DNA from: Rhizobium sp. BK650
Lineage (GTDB): Bacteria; Pseudomonadota; Alphaproteobacteria; Rhizobiales; Rhizobiaceae
NCBI RefSeq assembly: GCF_014195325.1
Contig: NZ_JACIBK010000002.1
Coordinates: 711,132-775,131 of the forward strand
DNA: 64,000 bases
Reading direction: 5' to 3'
Positions within the stretch are counted from its first letter, which is position 1. Each line of letters opens with the position of its first letter. This document shows positions 1-10,898 of this stretch, piece by piece. The translations under genes were made by a program, and so were the position numbers. The notes under the pieces are model-generated. The model did no database searches, was not told the origin of the DNA, and saw only the letters and a program-made list of their open reading frames with translations.

Positions 1-40
1 CTGAACACGTTTCAGGCCCGGAATTGCGCCAGAACAAAAG
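1..40. repeat. Partial RIME-like intergenic repeat
   Basis: The segment carries the CCGGAATTGCG core that recurs at 5479, 44580 and 60575. Only the right half of the palindrome is visible, because the window begins here or because the copy is decayed. Assignment to the rhizobial RIME family is from memory of that family. Confidence 0.35.
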
Positions 41-50
41 GGGTGAAGCA

Positions 51-80
51 GAAAAGGCCGGTCGCAGGACCGGCCTTTTC
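51..80. terminator. Bidirectional Rho-independent terminator
   Basis: A perfect 12-bp inverted repeat (52-63 against 68-79) with a 4-nt loop. The arms begin with AAAA and end with TTTT, so it can terminate transcription in either direction. It lies just past the stop of the minus-strand gene at 100-594. Confidence 0.8.
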
Positions 81-99
81 TCATGCTCGTGCAGGCAAG

Positions 100-594
100 T
101 TACTGGCGGCTGGCGATCTGGCCGGCGCCTTCCAGCTTGAAGCGCGGGAAGATGAAAACGCCGACCATGCTGCCGCTGTACTTTTCTTCCAGACCGTTGG
201 ATTCCCCCATGCAGAAAAGCGGCTGGCGGAGGCCGTTCGGCATGACGATGGTCGTTGAAAAACAGAAGGATGAAGAAAGCGTCGCCGCCTGTTCGAAGAG
301 CTGCAGAATATGGTTGCGGTCTTTGGCGTCATAGCAGCGCACCAGGCTCAAAAGGCCGCATTCCTGCGCCGAGAGGCCGTGCAGCATCGCGCTCCACTCT
401 CCGAGCCTGATGACTCCGGTCGAGAAATCTCCGATCCAGCTTTCGGAGACGGAAAACTGCGCCAACATGTCGTGATTGTGATTGTTGTAGTCCAGCGAGC
501 CGGGCATCAAGGGTGCGGCAGCATTGGCTTTGGCGATCTTAAACAAGGCGTTCCCCAGTTCGGGTGCGGCTCCCCTGCCACACTCGGCAAACAC
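100..594 (-). CDS. Hypothetical protein with PAS-like pattern
   Basis: A 164-residue frame starting at a GTG (592-594). I do not recognise the family by name. The middle part resembles a PAS sensor fold: a Gly-Asp-Phe strand with TG turn near residue 55, a 'DAKDR' segment near residue 89, a following helix, and a last strand ending GVFIF near residue 147. There is no signal peptide, membrane segment or output domain. A strong terminator follows the stop, which supports a real transcribed gene. The start is uncertain: an in-frame ATG about 30 codons in (at PGSLDYNN) would still keep the whole PAS-like part. Confidence 0.6.
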   Translation of the reverse strand: MFAECGRGAAPELGNALFKIAKANAAAPLMPGSLDYNNHNHDMLAQFSVSESWIGDFSTGVIRLGEWSAMLHGLSAQECGLLSLVRCYDAKDRNHILQLFEQAATLSSSFCFSTTIVMPNGLRQPLFCMGESNGLEEKYSGSMVGVFIFPRFKLEGAGQIASRQ

Positions 595-1110
595 AAAGAA
601 ACAGGATCATGTAGCGCCAGGCATCATGCCTGTGCTGCGTCTCGAAGGAACAGCTGCTCGGCCGCGCCTTTGATGGTCGCCGCTCGAATACCTCCCGCAA
701 TGTTTACTTTCGTATCTTGGCGGAGACCTTCGAAAGCCCGAATGTTCATGCACAGTGTCTTTAGGCGTCCGGTGCGAACGTCAATTGCAGCGCGGATTTA
801 TAGGAGCTTTTGCGCAAACGGCAACGGCTTTTTCCGGGGCGTTAGGTCGACGTTATGATCGGGATTTGGGAGGAAATTGCGCGTTTTTCACTAATTCCTG
901 TCGTAAAAAGTATCATTTTTGCGTTGTGGAAACGGTTCCACCCACACCGTAGCATGCAATCTCGTAAGTTAGAGGGCCCGGATGGAGAATCTCCCGCGGC
1001 TGGAAAATATTGTAGTGCGCAAGCTTCGCGAAAGCTTCGAACCAAAACGTCGCCGCCAGCGGCTGGTTGAAACGCTCAGGCGACGAGGTATTTTCGAATC
1101 GCCGCATAAG
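595..1110. other. Gene-free stretch between PAS-like gene and groEL terminator
   Basis: No convincing gene is visible. It holds the promoter region of the upstream minus-strand gene and a 14-bp LacI-type operator-like palindrome at 927-940. Short open frames on both strands (for example 982-1170 plus) overlap the groEL terminator and have no family resemblance. Confidence 0.5.
927..940. promoter_or_regulatory. LacI-family operator-like palindrome
   Basis: TGGAAACGGTTCCA fits the central-CG pattern typical of LacI/GalR operators (TGnAAnCGnTTnCA). Flanking bases extend the symmetry to GTGGAA/TTCCAC. No adjacent gene of sugar metabolism or LacI regulator is in reach, so the target is unknown. 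Confidence 0.4.
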
Positions 1111-1136
1111 AGAAAAGGGCGGCCCGAAGACCGCCC
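1111..1136 (-). terminator. groESL Rho-independent terminator
   Basis: On the minus strand a 6-bp GC stem (GGGCGG / CCGCCC) closes an 8-nt loop and is followed by TTTTCTCTT. It is the first good terminator downstream of groEL, about 150 bp after its stop, with the repeated groEL-tail sequences in between. Confidence 0.75.
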
Positions 1137-1181
1137 TCCACGAACTGAACCGGATAGCTCAGATGTATGACCAGAAGGGTC

Positions 1182-1202
1182 TCACATCATGTCCATACCG
1201 CC
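1182..1202 (-). repeat. Relic copy of groEL 3' end
   Basis: Positions 1184-1202 are identical over 19 bases to 1286-1304, the last codons of groEL. Read on the minus strand the copy encodes GGMDMM followed by TGA rather than TAA. It looks like the tail of a second groEL version left behind between the present groEL stop and the terminator. Confidence 0.75.
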
Positions 1203-1228
1203 AGTTCAGCGCGCTTGACGCGCTGAAC
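1203..1228. repeat. Perfect 10-bp palindrome downstream of groEL
   Basis: GTTCAGCGCG at the left is exactly complementary to CGCGCTGAAC on the right, around a 5-nt loop. It has no T tract on either strand, so it is a stem-loop or mobile palindrome rather than a clear terminator. Confidence 0.6.
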
Positions 1229-1240
1229 CACTTTTAGAGG

Positions 1241-2945
<1,705 letters not shown>

Positions 2946-2976
2946 TCAACGTATCAGGTGAAAGACATCAGGCTGA

Positions 2977-3273
2977 TTAGCCGATAATGCCCATGATGTC
3001 GGCTTCCTTCATGATGAGAAGGTCTTCGCCGTTGATCTTGACTTCCGTGCCCGACCACTTGCCGAACAGAACGCGGTCGCCGGCCTTGACGTCGAGCGGA
3101 ACGACCTTGCCGGACTCGTCACGGGCGCCGGAGCCGACAGCGACGATTTCGCCTTCCTGCGGCTTTTCCTTAGCGGTATCCGGGATGATGATGCCGCCCT
3201 TGGTCTTCTCTTCGGATTCAACGCGGCGAACGACGACGCGATCGTGAAGCGGACGGAAATTGGTGCTTGCCAT
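2977..3273 (-). CDS. groES: Co-chaperonin GroES (Hsp10)
   Basis: A 98-residue co-chaperonin that caps the GroEL ring. It begins with [12 protein letters not shown], has the mobile-loop segment [18 protein letters not shown] at about residues 21-38, and ends with the conserved [19 protein letters not shown] lies 9 nt before the ATG. First gene of the groESL operon, with a CIRCE element and a heat-shock/housekeeping-like promoter 60-120 bp upstream. Confidence 0.98.
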   Translation of the reverse strand: MASTNFRPLHDRVVVRRVESEEKTKGGIIIPDTAKEKPQEGEIVAVGSGARDESGKVVPLDVKAGDRVLFGKWSGTEVKINGEDLLIMKEADIMGIIG

Positions 3274-3329
3274 TGTCTAATCCCTCGATCAAATGACATT
3301 CGCGGACCGGGTGGCCCACAAGGATGATG

Positions 3330-3356
3330 TTAGCACTCAACTGCTGTGAGTGCTAG
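3330..3356 (-). promoter_or_regulatory. CIRCE element (HrcA operator)
   Basis: TTAGCACTC, nine bases, then GAGTGCTAG. This is the CIRCE inverted repeat (TTAGCACTC-N9-GAGTGCTAA) with a single end mismatch. It covers the expected transcription start of groES, so HrcA bound here would block groESL until heat shock. Confidence 0.95.
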
Positions 3357-3364
3357 CGCCGTGC

Positions 3365-3393
3365 ATTTAGGGATGGCTCCGAAAGGAGTCAAG
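3365..3393 (-). promoter_or_regulatory. groESL promoter
   Basis: On the minus strand CTTGACT (-35) is followed after 16 bases by CTAAAT (-10), placing the start inside the CIRCE element. The -35 sequence CTTGAC is also compatible with alphaproteobacterial sigma-32 promoters. Confidence 0.6.
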
Positions 3394-3433
3394 AAGAGCC
3401 TTCACGGATTTTTGCGCCGGAATTGTGGAGGCG

Positions 3434-3490
3434 GGCGGGATTCGTCAATATGGTTATCGAGCCCGGGCCACGTCCGGCTTTAATCCCGCC
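3434..3490. repeat. Stem-loop with 9-bp perfect arms between groES and HAD gene
   Basis: GGCGGGATT at 3434-3442 pairs with AATCCCGCC at 3482-3490. A pyrimidine run TCCTCCTCCC follows at about 3499. The 3274-3595 gap otherwise contains only the groES control region and the HAD gene leader, with no gene in it. Confidence 0.4.
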
Positions 3491-3595
3491 ATCTTTATCC
3501 TCCTCCCTCACACTCTTCAAACGCAGAAAATGCCTTGCCATCGAAGCCCGCCTTTGCAATGTCACCGGGGACCGAAAGCGAAGCAGGAAAGCGGA

Positions 3596-4444
3596 ATGGC
3601 AAAGCGGATTGCGAACTTCTCTGAGATTACCGATCGATATGACGCGGTGCTCTGCGATGTCTGGGGTGTCGTCCATAACGGCGTCGATCCGTTTCCCAAA
3701 GCTGGCGAGGCGCTGCAGGCCGCTCGCGCCGCGGGTCTGACTGTCGTTCTCATCACCAATTCACCACGCGTCTCCTGGCAGGTCGTCGAGCAGTTGCGCC
3801 AGATCGGCGTGCCCGACGGGGCCTATGACCGCATCGTCACCTCAGGCGATGTCACGCGGGCACTGATTGCCGAAGGTCCGCGCAAGGTTTTCCTGCTCGG
3901 CCCCGAGCGTGACAACCCAATTCTCGAAGGCCTGGATATCGAGCGTGCTTCAGCCGGCGAGGCCACCTCCGTTGTCTGCACCGGCTTTTTCGATGACGAG
4001 ACGCAGAAGCCCGAGGATTACACAGATATGCTGTTGGAGTTCAAATCCCGCAACGTGCCGATGATCTGCGCCAATCCCGATCTCGTCGTCGAGCGCGGCC
4101 ACCGCATCATTCCCTGCGCCGGCGCCATGGCCGCCTACTACGAGCAGCTTGGCGGTTCCACCCGTATTGCCGGGAAGCCGCACCGGCCGATCTATGAAGC
4201 AACGCTTGCCGCAGCCCGTGAAGTGCGGGGCAATTTCCCGATCGAACGCGTTCTGGCGATCGGCGACGGCATGCCGACAGATGTTCGCGGCGCCTTGAAT
4301 TATGGCCTCGACCTGCTCTACATCAGCGGTGGTATCCATGCGAAGGAATATACGTTGAACGGCGAGACCGACGAGGCGATCCTGCACGCCTATCTCGAAC
4401 GGGAAAAAGCCGCACCCGAGTGGTGGATGCCGCGCCTCGCATAA
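3596..4444 (+). CDS. HAD-IIA family hydrolase, TIGR01459 type
   Basis: A 282-residue cytoplasmic HAD-superfamily protein of the NagD-like class IIA. Motif I reads CDVWGVVHNG (D21-V-W23), motif II is LITNSPR near residue 58, and the C-terminal motif is GDGMPTDVRGA near residue 222. The usual second Asp of motif I is Trp, which I recall as a trait of this subfamily, so phosphatase activity is uncertain. The frame stays open further upstream, but the ATG at 3596 has an AGGAAAGCGG ribosome-site-like stretch and matches the family N-terminus. ribF starts 14 bp after its stop, so the two are probably cotranscribed. Confidence 0.88.
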   Translation: MAKRIANFSEITDRYDAVLCDVWGVVHNGVDPFPKAGEALQAARAAGLTVVLITNSPRVSWQVVEQLRQIGVPDGAYDRIVTSGDVTRALIAEGPRKVFLLGPERDNPILEGLDIERASAGEATSVVCTGFFDDETQKPEDYTDMLLEFKSRNVPMICANPDLVVERGHRIIPCAGAMAAYYEQLGGSTRIAGKPHRPIYEATLAAAREVRGNFPIERVLAIGDGMPTDVRGALNYGLDLLYISGGIHAKEYTLNGETDEAILHAYLEREKAAPEWWMPRLA

Positions 4445-4458
4445 GAGAATTCAATCCG

Positions 4459-5442
4459 ATGACCGTTTTCCACCGCAACGAAACCCGCGACCCCCTGCCT
4501 GAGCACCTCAAAGGCGGCGTTATCGCCATCGGCAATTTCGATGGCGTCCATCGCGGCCATCAATCGGTGTTGAACAGGGCGCTCGATATCGCGCGGGAGC
4601 GCGCTGTTCCAGCTCTGGTGTTGACCTTCGAGCCGCATCCGCGCACCGTCTTCAAGCCGGACGCGCCGGTCTTCCGTCTGACGCCGGCGCCCCTCAAGGC
4701 GCGCATCCTGGAAGAACTCGGCTTCAACGCGGTCATCGAATATCCGTTCGACTATGATTTTTCACAGCGTTCGGCAGAGGATTTCATCCATTCCATCCTG
4801 AAGGACTGGCTCGGAGCTTCCGAGGTGGTGACCGGCTTCGACTTCCATTTCGGCCGTGGCCGGGAAGGCGGCCCTGCCTTCCTGATGGATGCGGGCAACA
4901 GATATGGCTTCGGAGTCACCCTGATCGACGCCTTCCGCGACGAGAACACCGATGTCGTCTCCTCGAGCCATGTCCGGGCACTTTTGAAGGAAGGCGACGT
5001 CTCAGCCGTCGCTGCCATGCTCGGCTATCACTATACGGTACAGTCGAAGGTCATTGATGGCGAGAAGCTTGGACGGCAGCTCGGCTTTCCGACAGCCAAT
5101 ATGCAGTTGCCGCCGGAAGCGGAACTCGCCTCCGGCATTTACGCAGTCCGCTTCCGTCTCGAAAACGGCAGGCTCTACGATGCGGTGGCAAGCTACGGCC
5201 GCCGCCCGACGGTGACGGAAAACGGTGCGCCGCTGCTTGAAACCTATCTTTTCGATTTCAGCGGTGATCTCTATGGCCAGACCTGTTCAGTCTCCTTCTT
5301 CGGCTATCTGCGCCCCGAACTGAAATTCGACGGGCTCGATCCGCTCGTCGCGCAGATCAAGCGCGACGAGGAGGAGGCGAGGGCACTGCTATCAGGTGTG
5401 AGACCGCTCGGCGAGCTCGACCGGAAGCTCTGTTTCGACTGA
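4459..5442 (+). CDS. ribF: Bifunctional riboflavin kinase / FAD synthetase
   Basis: A 327-residue enzyme converting riboflavin to FMN and FMN to FAD. The N-terminal nucleotidyltransferase domain has the GNFDGVHRGHQ motif (H31, H34). The C-terminal riboflavin kinase domain, from about residue 190, has LGFPTAN near residue 208 followed by GIYAV. Length is normal for the family. The ATG at 4459 was chosen because homologues start a few residues before this point; the upstream in-frame codons overlap the HAD gene. Directly after the stop comes a RIME-like palindrome. Confidence 0.96.
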   Translation: MTVFHRNETRDPLPEHLKGGVIAIGNFDGVHRGHQSVLNRALDIARERAVPALVLTFEPHPRTVFKPDAPVFRLTPAPLKARILEELGFNAVIEYPFDYDFSQRSAEDFIHSILKDWLGASEVVTGFDFHFGRGREGGPAFLMDAGNRYGFGVTLIDAFRDENTDVVSSSHVRALLKEGDVSAVAAMLGYHYTVQSKVIDGEKLGRQLGFPTANMQLPPEAELASGIYAVRFRLENGRLYDAVASYGRRPTVTENGAPLLETYLFDFSGDLYGQTCSVSFFGYLRPELKFDGLDPLVAQIKRDEEEARALLSGVRPLGELDRKLCFD

Positions 5443-5497
5443 GCAATTCCAGCAAAAGTGCTCGGATGTTTTGCGTCCGGAATTGCGTAAAAACGAA
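5443..5497. repeat. RIME-like palindromic repeat
   Basis: GCAATTCC at 5443-5450 pairs with GGAATTGC at 5479-5486, with additional pairing between GCAAAA and TTTTGC inside. The unit starts in the ribF stop codon and fills the space to the converging MFS gene. The same arms recur at 60540-60583. Confidence 0.7.
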
Positions 5498-5503
5498 GAC
5501 CGT

Positions 5504-6718
5504 TCAGGCCGTGCCGAGCGCCGGCTGCGCCTTCTGCCGCGGTAGCGGCGGGAAAGCGAGCGCAATCGCTGCCGCACCGAGCCCGACCAACGCTGAGCCG
5601 ATGAAGAGCCACGAATAATTGGCATAGGTATCGTAGATCCAGCCGCCGATCAGCGGGCCGAAGGCCATGCCGATACTGGAGAGCATCGTTGCCGCCCCGA
5701 ACACCGTGCCGATGATGCGCGGGCCGAAATATTCACGCGCCAGCACGGCATAGAGCGGCATCACCCCGCCATAGGCGCTGCCGAAGATGACGGCGAGCGC
5801 ATAGAACTCCCCAAGCTTGCTGACGGCGAGATAGGTGGCAAGGGCGGCCGCCTGCACCAGCAGGCCCGCGATGATGACCGGCTTCACGCCGATCCGGTCC
5901 GCCAGCGTGCCATAGAGCAGACGCCCGCCGAGACCGGCAAGACCCTCGACACTGTAGATACTGACGGCAGCCATCGGGGCGACGCCGCAGAGCGTTGCGT
6001 AGCTCACCATATGGAAGATCGGGCCGGAATGGGCGGCACAGCAGGCGAAGAAGGTCAGTCCGAGCACGATGAACTGCGGCGAGCGGAAAACCTTCCACAG
6101 ATTGGGGGCACTGCCATCGGCCGACACGATGGCCTCATGGGCATCCTGCGGCGGCGACGGCGGCCGGCGCACGAGAAGTGCTGCCGGGATCATCAGGATC
6201 AGCGCGCCGATGCCGATGATCATCATCGCTGGGCGCCATTCATAGGCGGTGATCAGCCAACGCGCGAAGGGCGAGATCGTCATCGGCGCAACACCCATGC
6301 CTGCCGAGACCAGTGAGACGGCCAGACCGCGGTTCTCGTCGAACCATGCGGTTGTCGCGGCAATCATCGGCGCGAAGAAGGCGCTGGCCGAAAATCCGAC
6401 GAGCACGCCATAGGTGAGCTGGAATTGCAGAAGCGTTTGCGCGCGGCTGGCGAGAACCAGGGCCAGCCCGAGGATGACGGCACCGATCAGCACCACCGGG
6501 CGCGGTCCGAACCGATCGCTGGCAGCACCCCAGAAAAAGCCGCCTATGCCCATGACGATGAAATTCAGCGTCATGGCACTGGCAATGCCTGCATGCGACC
6601 AGCCTGTCGCGTCGGCGATCGGTTGCTGGAAAATGGCGAGAGAAAACATGGCGCCGAGAGCAACGCACGTCATCAGTGCGCCGGCAGCGACAATAACCCA
6701 ACGATAGGAACTGCTCAT
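5504..6718 (-). CDS. MFS transporter
   Basis: A 404-residue inner-membrane transporter with about twelve hydrophobic helices. The loop GAASDRFGPRPVVLIG after helix 2 and GTLADRIGVKPV in the second half are the paired major-facilitator signatures. It resembles the oxalate/formate and monocarboxylate antiporter branch, but the substrate cannot be read from sequence. The ATG at 6716-6718 was chosen because AAGGAG lies 10 nt upstream; a longer frame starts at 6775 but its extra residues are polar and not family-like. It stands alone, convergent with ribF and divergent from ileS. Confidence 0.85.
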   Translation of the reverse strand: MSSSYRWVIVAAGALMTCVALGAMFSLAIFQQPIADATGWSHAGIASAMTLNFIVMGIGGFFWGAASDRFGPRPVVLIGAVILGLALVLASRAQTLLQFQLTYGVLVGFSASAFFAPMIAATTAWFDENRGLAVSLVSAGMGVAPMTISPFARWLITAYEWRPAMMIIGIGALILMIPAALLVRRPPSPPQDAHEAIVSADGSAPNLWKVFRSPQFIVLGLTFFACCAAHSGPIFHMVSYATLCGVAPMAAVSIYSVEGLAGLGGRLLYGTLADRIGVKPVIIAGLLVQAAALATYLAVSKLGEFYALAVIFGSAYGGVMPLYAVLAREYFGPRIIGTVFGAATMLSSIGMAFGPLIGGWIYDTYANYSWLFIGSALVGLGAAAIALAFPPLPRQKAQPALGTA

Positions 6719-7152
6719 ATCGACATCACTCCTTGCGGGCGGGTTTGACCGGGATGATGAATTTCTTGTGCCCACGAGTCAAAGACGTTTGGCCAACGAG
6801 GAATTCGACAGCGGTTTTGGATTTTTTGCATCGGTAGCAACAAGGTCGCAGCCACGGCGTGTCGCCACTGCTTGTCGGTCGTTTTTGGTGCGTCAGGCGC
6901 TCGGCCTGCGGTTATTCGTGAGATAGCGGGACTGAAATCCCTCTTCCTTTTCCGCTGAAAAGCGCCTATGAACCGGCCCGATGAGTAAATTCCGGCTGGC
7001 GCACTCGATACGAATTATCGGCCCGGTCTTCCGCGCGCGCTGAGCGGCCGGAAGGTCCGGGTTTTCGGCGCTTGGATTGAACGAGCGCTCTCCGTCACCA
7101 CAGATTTCATATCCGCGTGCCCTTGTTGGGCCGCCAGAAACGATTGTCCCAC
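6719..7152. other. Intergenic region between MFS gene and ileS
   Basis: A 434-bp divergent control region without a convincing gene. One imperfect hairpin is visible, CCGGTCTTCC near 7022 against GGAAGGTCCGG near 7049. No T-box or other known leader before ileS was recognised. Long minus-strand frames that end here are antisense to ileS. Confidence 0.45.
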
Positions 7153-10059
7153 ATGACCGACACAGCCGAAAAGATCGATTACTCGAAGACCCTCTATTTG
7201 CCTGAGACGGATTTCCCGATGCGCGCTGGCCTGCCGCAGAAGGAGCCGGAACTCGTTGCCCGCTGGCAGCAGATGGACCTCTACAAGAAGCTGCGCGCCT
7301 CCGCCGCTGGCCGCGAAAAATTCGTCCTGCACGACGGCCCGCCCTATGCGAACGGCAATATCCATATCGGCCACGCGCTGAACAAGATCCTCAAGGACGT
7401 CATCACGCGCTCTTTCCAGATGCGCGGTTACGACTCCAACTATGTTCCGGGCTGGGATTGCCACGGCCTGCCGATCGAATGGAAGATTGAGGAAGAAAAC
7501 TATCGCGCCAAGGGCAAGGCCAAGCCTGACCTGACAGAGCCGTCGGCGATGATCGAATTCCGCCGCGAATGCCGCGCCTATGCCGAAAAGTGGATCGCCA
7601 TCCAGGGCAGTGAATTCCAGCGCCTTGGTATCGTCGGCGATTTTGAAAACCCGTATCTGACGATGAACTTCCATGCGGAAAGCCGCATCGCCGGCGAGCT
7701 GCTGAAGATCGCCAGGAGCGGCCAGCTCTATCGCGGCTCCAAGCCGATCATGTGGTCGGTCGTCGAGCGCACGGCGCTGGCGGAAGCCGAAGTCGAGTAT
7801 CATGACTACGAGAGCGACACGATCTGGGTGAAGTTCCCGGTCGCGAAGGCTTCTGATGGTCTCAAGGATGCCTTCGTCGTCATCTGGACCACAACCCCCT
7901 GGACGATCCCCGGCAACCGGGCGATCGCCTATTCCTCGCGCGTTTCCTACGGCCTTTACGAAGTGACGGCCGCCGAGAACGATTTTGGCCCGCGTCCAGG
8001 CGAGAAGCTGATCTTCGCCGATAAGCTCGCCGAAGAATCCTTCACCAAGGCAAAGCTGCAATACAAGCGTCTCGCTGACGTCACGGCCGCAGATCTCGCC
8101 AGCATCATCTGCGACCATCCGCTGAAGGGTCTCGACGGTGGCTATGAATTCACTGTGCCGCTGCTCGATGGCGATCACGTCACCGATGATGCAGGTACCG
8201 GCTTCGTCCATACCGCGCCGAGCCACGGCCGCGAAGACTTTGATGTCTGGATGGCGCATAGCCGCGAGATCGGGGCACGCGGTATCGAGACCAAAATCCC
8301 GTTCCCGGTCGACGATGGCGGCTTCTACACCGCTGACGCGCCCGGCTTCGAAGGCGCGCGCGTCATCGACGACAACGGTAAGAAGGGCGATGCCAACGAC
8401 CGCGTCATCAAGGCGCTGATCGAACGTAACGCGCTCTTTGCCCGCGGCCGCCTGAAGCATCAGTATCCGCATTCCTGGCGCTCCAAGAAGCCGGTGATCT
8501 TCCGCAATACGCCGCAGTGGTTCGTCTATATGGACAAGACGCTCGCCGACGGAACGACGCTGCGCACTCGGGCGCTCAAGGCGATCGACGATACCCGCTT
8601 CGTGCCGGCTGCCGGCCAGAACCGCCTGCGCGCGATGATCGAGCAGCGCCCGGACTGGGTTCTGTCACGTCAGCGCGCCTGGGGTGTGCCGATCTGCGTC
8701 TTCGTCGACGAGCACGGCGAAGTGCTGCAGGACGATGCCGTCAACCAGCGCATCCTCGATGCGTTCGATGCCGAAGGCGCCGATGCCTGGTTTGCCGAAG
8801 GCGCCAAGGAACGTTTCCTCGGCAATGAGCATGACCCGGCCAAGTGGTCTCAGGTCATGGACATCCTCGATGTCTGGTTCGACTCGGGCTCCACGCACAC
8901 TTTCACGCTGGAAGACCGCCCCGACCTGAAATGGCCGGCCGATCTTTATCTCGAAGGTTCCGACCAGCATCGCGGCTGGTTCCATTCGTCGCTTCTGGAA
9001 TCGGCGGCGACGCGCGGCCGTGCGCCCTACAACGCCGTCCTTACCCATGGCTTCACCATGGACGAGAAGGGCGAGAAGATGTCAAAGTCGAAGGGCAATG
9101 TCACTTCGCCGCAGGAGGTGATGAAGGATGCCGGCGCCGACATCCTTCGTCTCTGGGTCATGACCTCTGACTATGCGGACGATCTGCGCGTCGGCAAGAC
9201 GATCATCCAGACCAACGTCGATGCCTATCGTAAGCTGCGCAATACCATCCGCTGGATGCTCGGCACGCTGGCGCACGACAAGGGCGAGGTCATCGCGCTC
9301 GCCGATCTGCCGGAGCTGGAACAGCTGATGCTGCATCGCCTGTCAGAGCTCGATCAGCTCGTGCGGGAGAACTATGACGCTTTCGACTTCAAGAAGATCG
9401 CCCGAGCATTGATCGACTTTGCAAATGTCGAACTCTCGGCCTTCTACTTCGACATCCGCAAGGACGCGCTCTACTGCGATGCGCCTTCCAGCCTTCGCCG
9501 CCGCTCGGCGCTCTATGTCATCCGCATGATCTTCGATTGTGTGGTGACCTGGCTTGCGCCGATGCTGCCCTTCACGACCGAAGAAGCGTGGCTCTCGCGC
9601 AATCCGTCGGCCGTCTCTGTGCATCTGGAGCAGTTCGCTCCGGTCGCGAAAGAATGGCGCAACGACGCTCTGGCCGAGAAGTGGAAGAAGATCCGCGCGA
9701 TCCGCAGCGTCGTGACCGGCGCGCTCGAAATCGAGCGCAAGGACAAGCGCATCGGCTCGTCGCTCGAGGCAGCACCGGTCGTCTATGTCACCGACGCGGA
9801 ATTGTTGAAGGCGCTCGAAGGTCAGGATTTCAGCGAAGTCTGCATCACCTCCGGTATCGCGATCGAGCCGGATGCCGGCCCGGCTGACGCTTTCCGGCTG
9901 CCGGAAGTCCCTGACGTCGCTGTCGTTCCCAAGCTTGCCGAAGGCGTAAAGTGCGCCCGTTCCTGGCGCATCACCACCGATGTCGGTTCCGATCCTGATT
10001 ATCCCGACGTCTCGGCGCGTGACGCGGCCGCACTCCGCGAACTCGGCATCAGGGCCTGA
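7153..10059 (+). CDS. ileS: Isoleucyl-tRNA synthetase
   Basis: A 968-residue class I synthetase charging tRNA-Ile, with an editing domain that removes misactivated valine. HIGH is seen as HIGH at H71, KMSKS at K642, and the editing segment [11 protein letters not shown] near residue 246. The C-terminal zinc module is degraded: of the usual four cysteines only C934 (in CARSW) remains. The ATG at 7153 ([13 protein letters not shown]) was preferred over an upstream frame start at 7117. No gene is fused or truncated. Confidence 0.97.
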   Translation: MTDTAEKIDYSKTLYLPETDFPMRAGLPQKEPELVARWQQMDLYKKLRASAAGREKFVLHDGPPYANGNIHIGHALNKILKDVITRSFQMRGYDSNYVPGWDCHGLPIEWKIEEENYRAKGKAKPDLTEPSAMIEFRRECRAYAEKWIAIQGSEFQRLGIVGDFENPYLTMNFHAESRIAGELLKIARSGQLYRGSKPIMWSVVERTALAEAEVEYHDYESDTIWVKFPVAKASDGLKDAFVVIWTTTPWTIPGNRAIAYSSRVSYGLYEVTAAENDFGPRPGEKLIFADKLAEESFTKAKLQYKRLADVTAADLASIICDHPLKGLDGGYEFTVPLLDGDHVTDDAGTGFVHTAPSHGREDFDVWMAHSREIGARGIETKIPFPVDDGGFYTADAPGFEGARVIDDNGKKGDANDRVIKALIERNALFARGRLKHQYPHSWRSKKPVIFRNTPQWFVYMDKTLADGTTLRTRALKAIDDTRFVPAAGQNRLRAMIEQRPDWVLSRQRAWGVPICVFVDEHGEVLQDDAVNQRILDAFDAEGADAWFAEGAKERFLGNEHDPAKWSQVMDILDVWFDSGSTHTFTLEDRPDLKWPADLYLEGSDQHRGWFHSSLLESAATRGRAPYNAVLTHGFTMDEKGEKMSKSKGNVTSPQEVMKDAGADILRLWVMTSDYADDLRVGKTIIQTNVDAYRKLRNTIRWMLGTLAHDKGEVIALADLPELEQLMLHRLSELDQLVRENYDAFDFKKIARALIDFANVELSAFYFDIRKDALYCDAPSSLRRRSALYVIRMIFDCVVTWLAPMLPFTTEEAWLSRNPSAVSVHLEQFAPVAKEWRNDALAEKWKKIRAIRSVVTGALEIERKDKRIGSSLEAAPVVYVTDAELLKALEGQDFSEVCITSGIAIEPDAGPADAFRLPEVPDVAVVPKLAEGVKCARSWRITTDVGSDPDYPDVSARDAAALRELGIRA

Positions 10060-10190
10060 AGATATTTGCCGGGTGAATTGCCTTTGCGGCGTTCATCCGG
10101 TAAAAGCTGCCTGAAAATGGCCGGATTTTTGCGTCAGGGGGACGATTGTCCGGTGGGCAGTACTGATTCCGGCATGCGGGAAGGGATTTC

Positions 10191-10820
10191 ATGTTAGCGA
10201 CGCATTGGTTCCGTTTGGGCGCCTGCCTGTCTCTTGCGATGGCGGGAAGCTCCATGATGTCAGGTTGCGCCAGCAGCCCGACCTACGGCACCGACAAGAC
10301 CGCCATGGAACAGCTTGCCGACGACCTCGGCCAGTCCGTTTCGCTGACCGGCCCCGGCCCTAAGAATTCCGGCGTCAAGTATACGCCGCGACCGACGCTG
10401 GTCATGCCCGCGAAGGACCAGAAGGAAACGCTGGTTCAGCCGCAGGAAACGGTAGCCAACAAGGACAATCCGCAGTGGGTTGAATCCCCGGAGGAAGCCC
10501 GCAAGCGCCTTGTCAAGGAAGCCGACGAGAACTCGGACAATCCGAGCTATCGCTCGCCGCTCGCCAGCTCCGCCATCGAAGGCGGCCGCCAGACGACGGA
10601 AGCCCAGACCAAAGCCTATCGCGAAGCTCGCGCCCTGCAGAAGGGTGCCTATATCGACCAGCGCCGCTATATTTCCGATCCGCCGACCGAATATCGCGCC
10701 GTCGACGATCCGGCAAAGCTCGATGACCTCGGCACGCCGGAGCAGAAGAAGGAAAAGCAGCGCAAGAAAGACGCCGCAGTCGCAAACAGCGGCACCAAGT
10801 GGTGGCAGATCCTTCAGTAG
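10191..10820 (+). CDS. Hypothetical lipoprotein
   Basis: A 209-residue exported protein. The first 25 residues are a lipoprotein signal (charged start, hydrophobic core) ending in lipobox MSGC with C26 as the lipidated residue. The mature part is polar, rich in Pro, Lys and Glu, and likely disordered, with Gln/Lys-rich segments to the C-terminus. I do not recognise a function. GGGAAGGG stands before the ATG. It converges with tadA, and a palindromic segment separates the two. Confidence 0.8.
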   Translation: MLATHWFRLGACLSLAMAGSSMMSGCASSPTYGTDKTAMEQLADDLGQSVSLTGPGPKNSGVKYTPRPTLVMPAKDQKETLVQPQETVANKDNPQWVESPEEARKRLVKEADENSDNPSYRSPLASSAIEGGRQTTEAQTKAYREARALQKGAYIDQRRYISDPPTEYRAVDDPAKLDDLGTPEQKKEKQRKKDAAVANSGTKWWQILQ

Positions 10821-10825
10821 GATCG

Positions 10826-10863
10826 GCTGACGGCTGTTCGCCGAGAATCGGCGTTGGGTCAGC
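10826..10863. terminator. Palindrome between converging genes, possible terminator
   Basis: Outer arms GCTGAC / GTCAGC enclose an inner perfect hairpin CGCCGA-GAA-TCGGCG. It sits between two converging genes, but neither side has a T tract, so terminator function is a guess. Confidence 0.35.
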
Positions 10864-10898
10864 ATGGTGTGAGATGGCTCGCAAACGGAGCGTGCACA

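Noticed and set aside
982..1170. A small basic 62-residue frame upstream of the groEL end
   Set aside because: It runs through the groEL terminator hairpin, has no good ribosome site and matches no family I know.
6719..7152. A T-box or other riboswitch before ileS
   Set aside because: No T-box sequence or specifier stem was seen, and T-boxes are not expected in alphaproteobacteria.
7015..8472. A 485-codon minus-strand frame over ileS
   Set aside because: It is antisense to the IleRS catalytic region, has no family resemblance, and arises from the GC-rich codon pattern.
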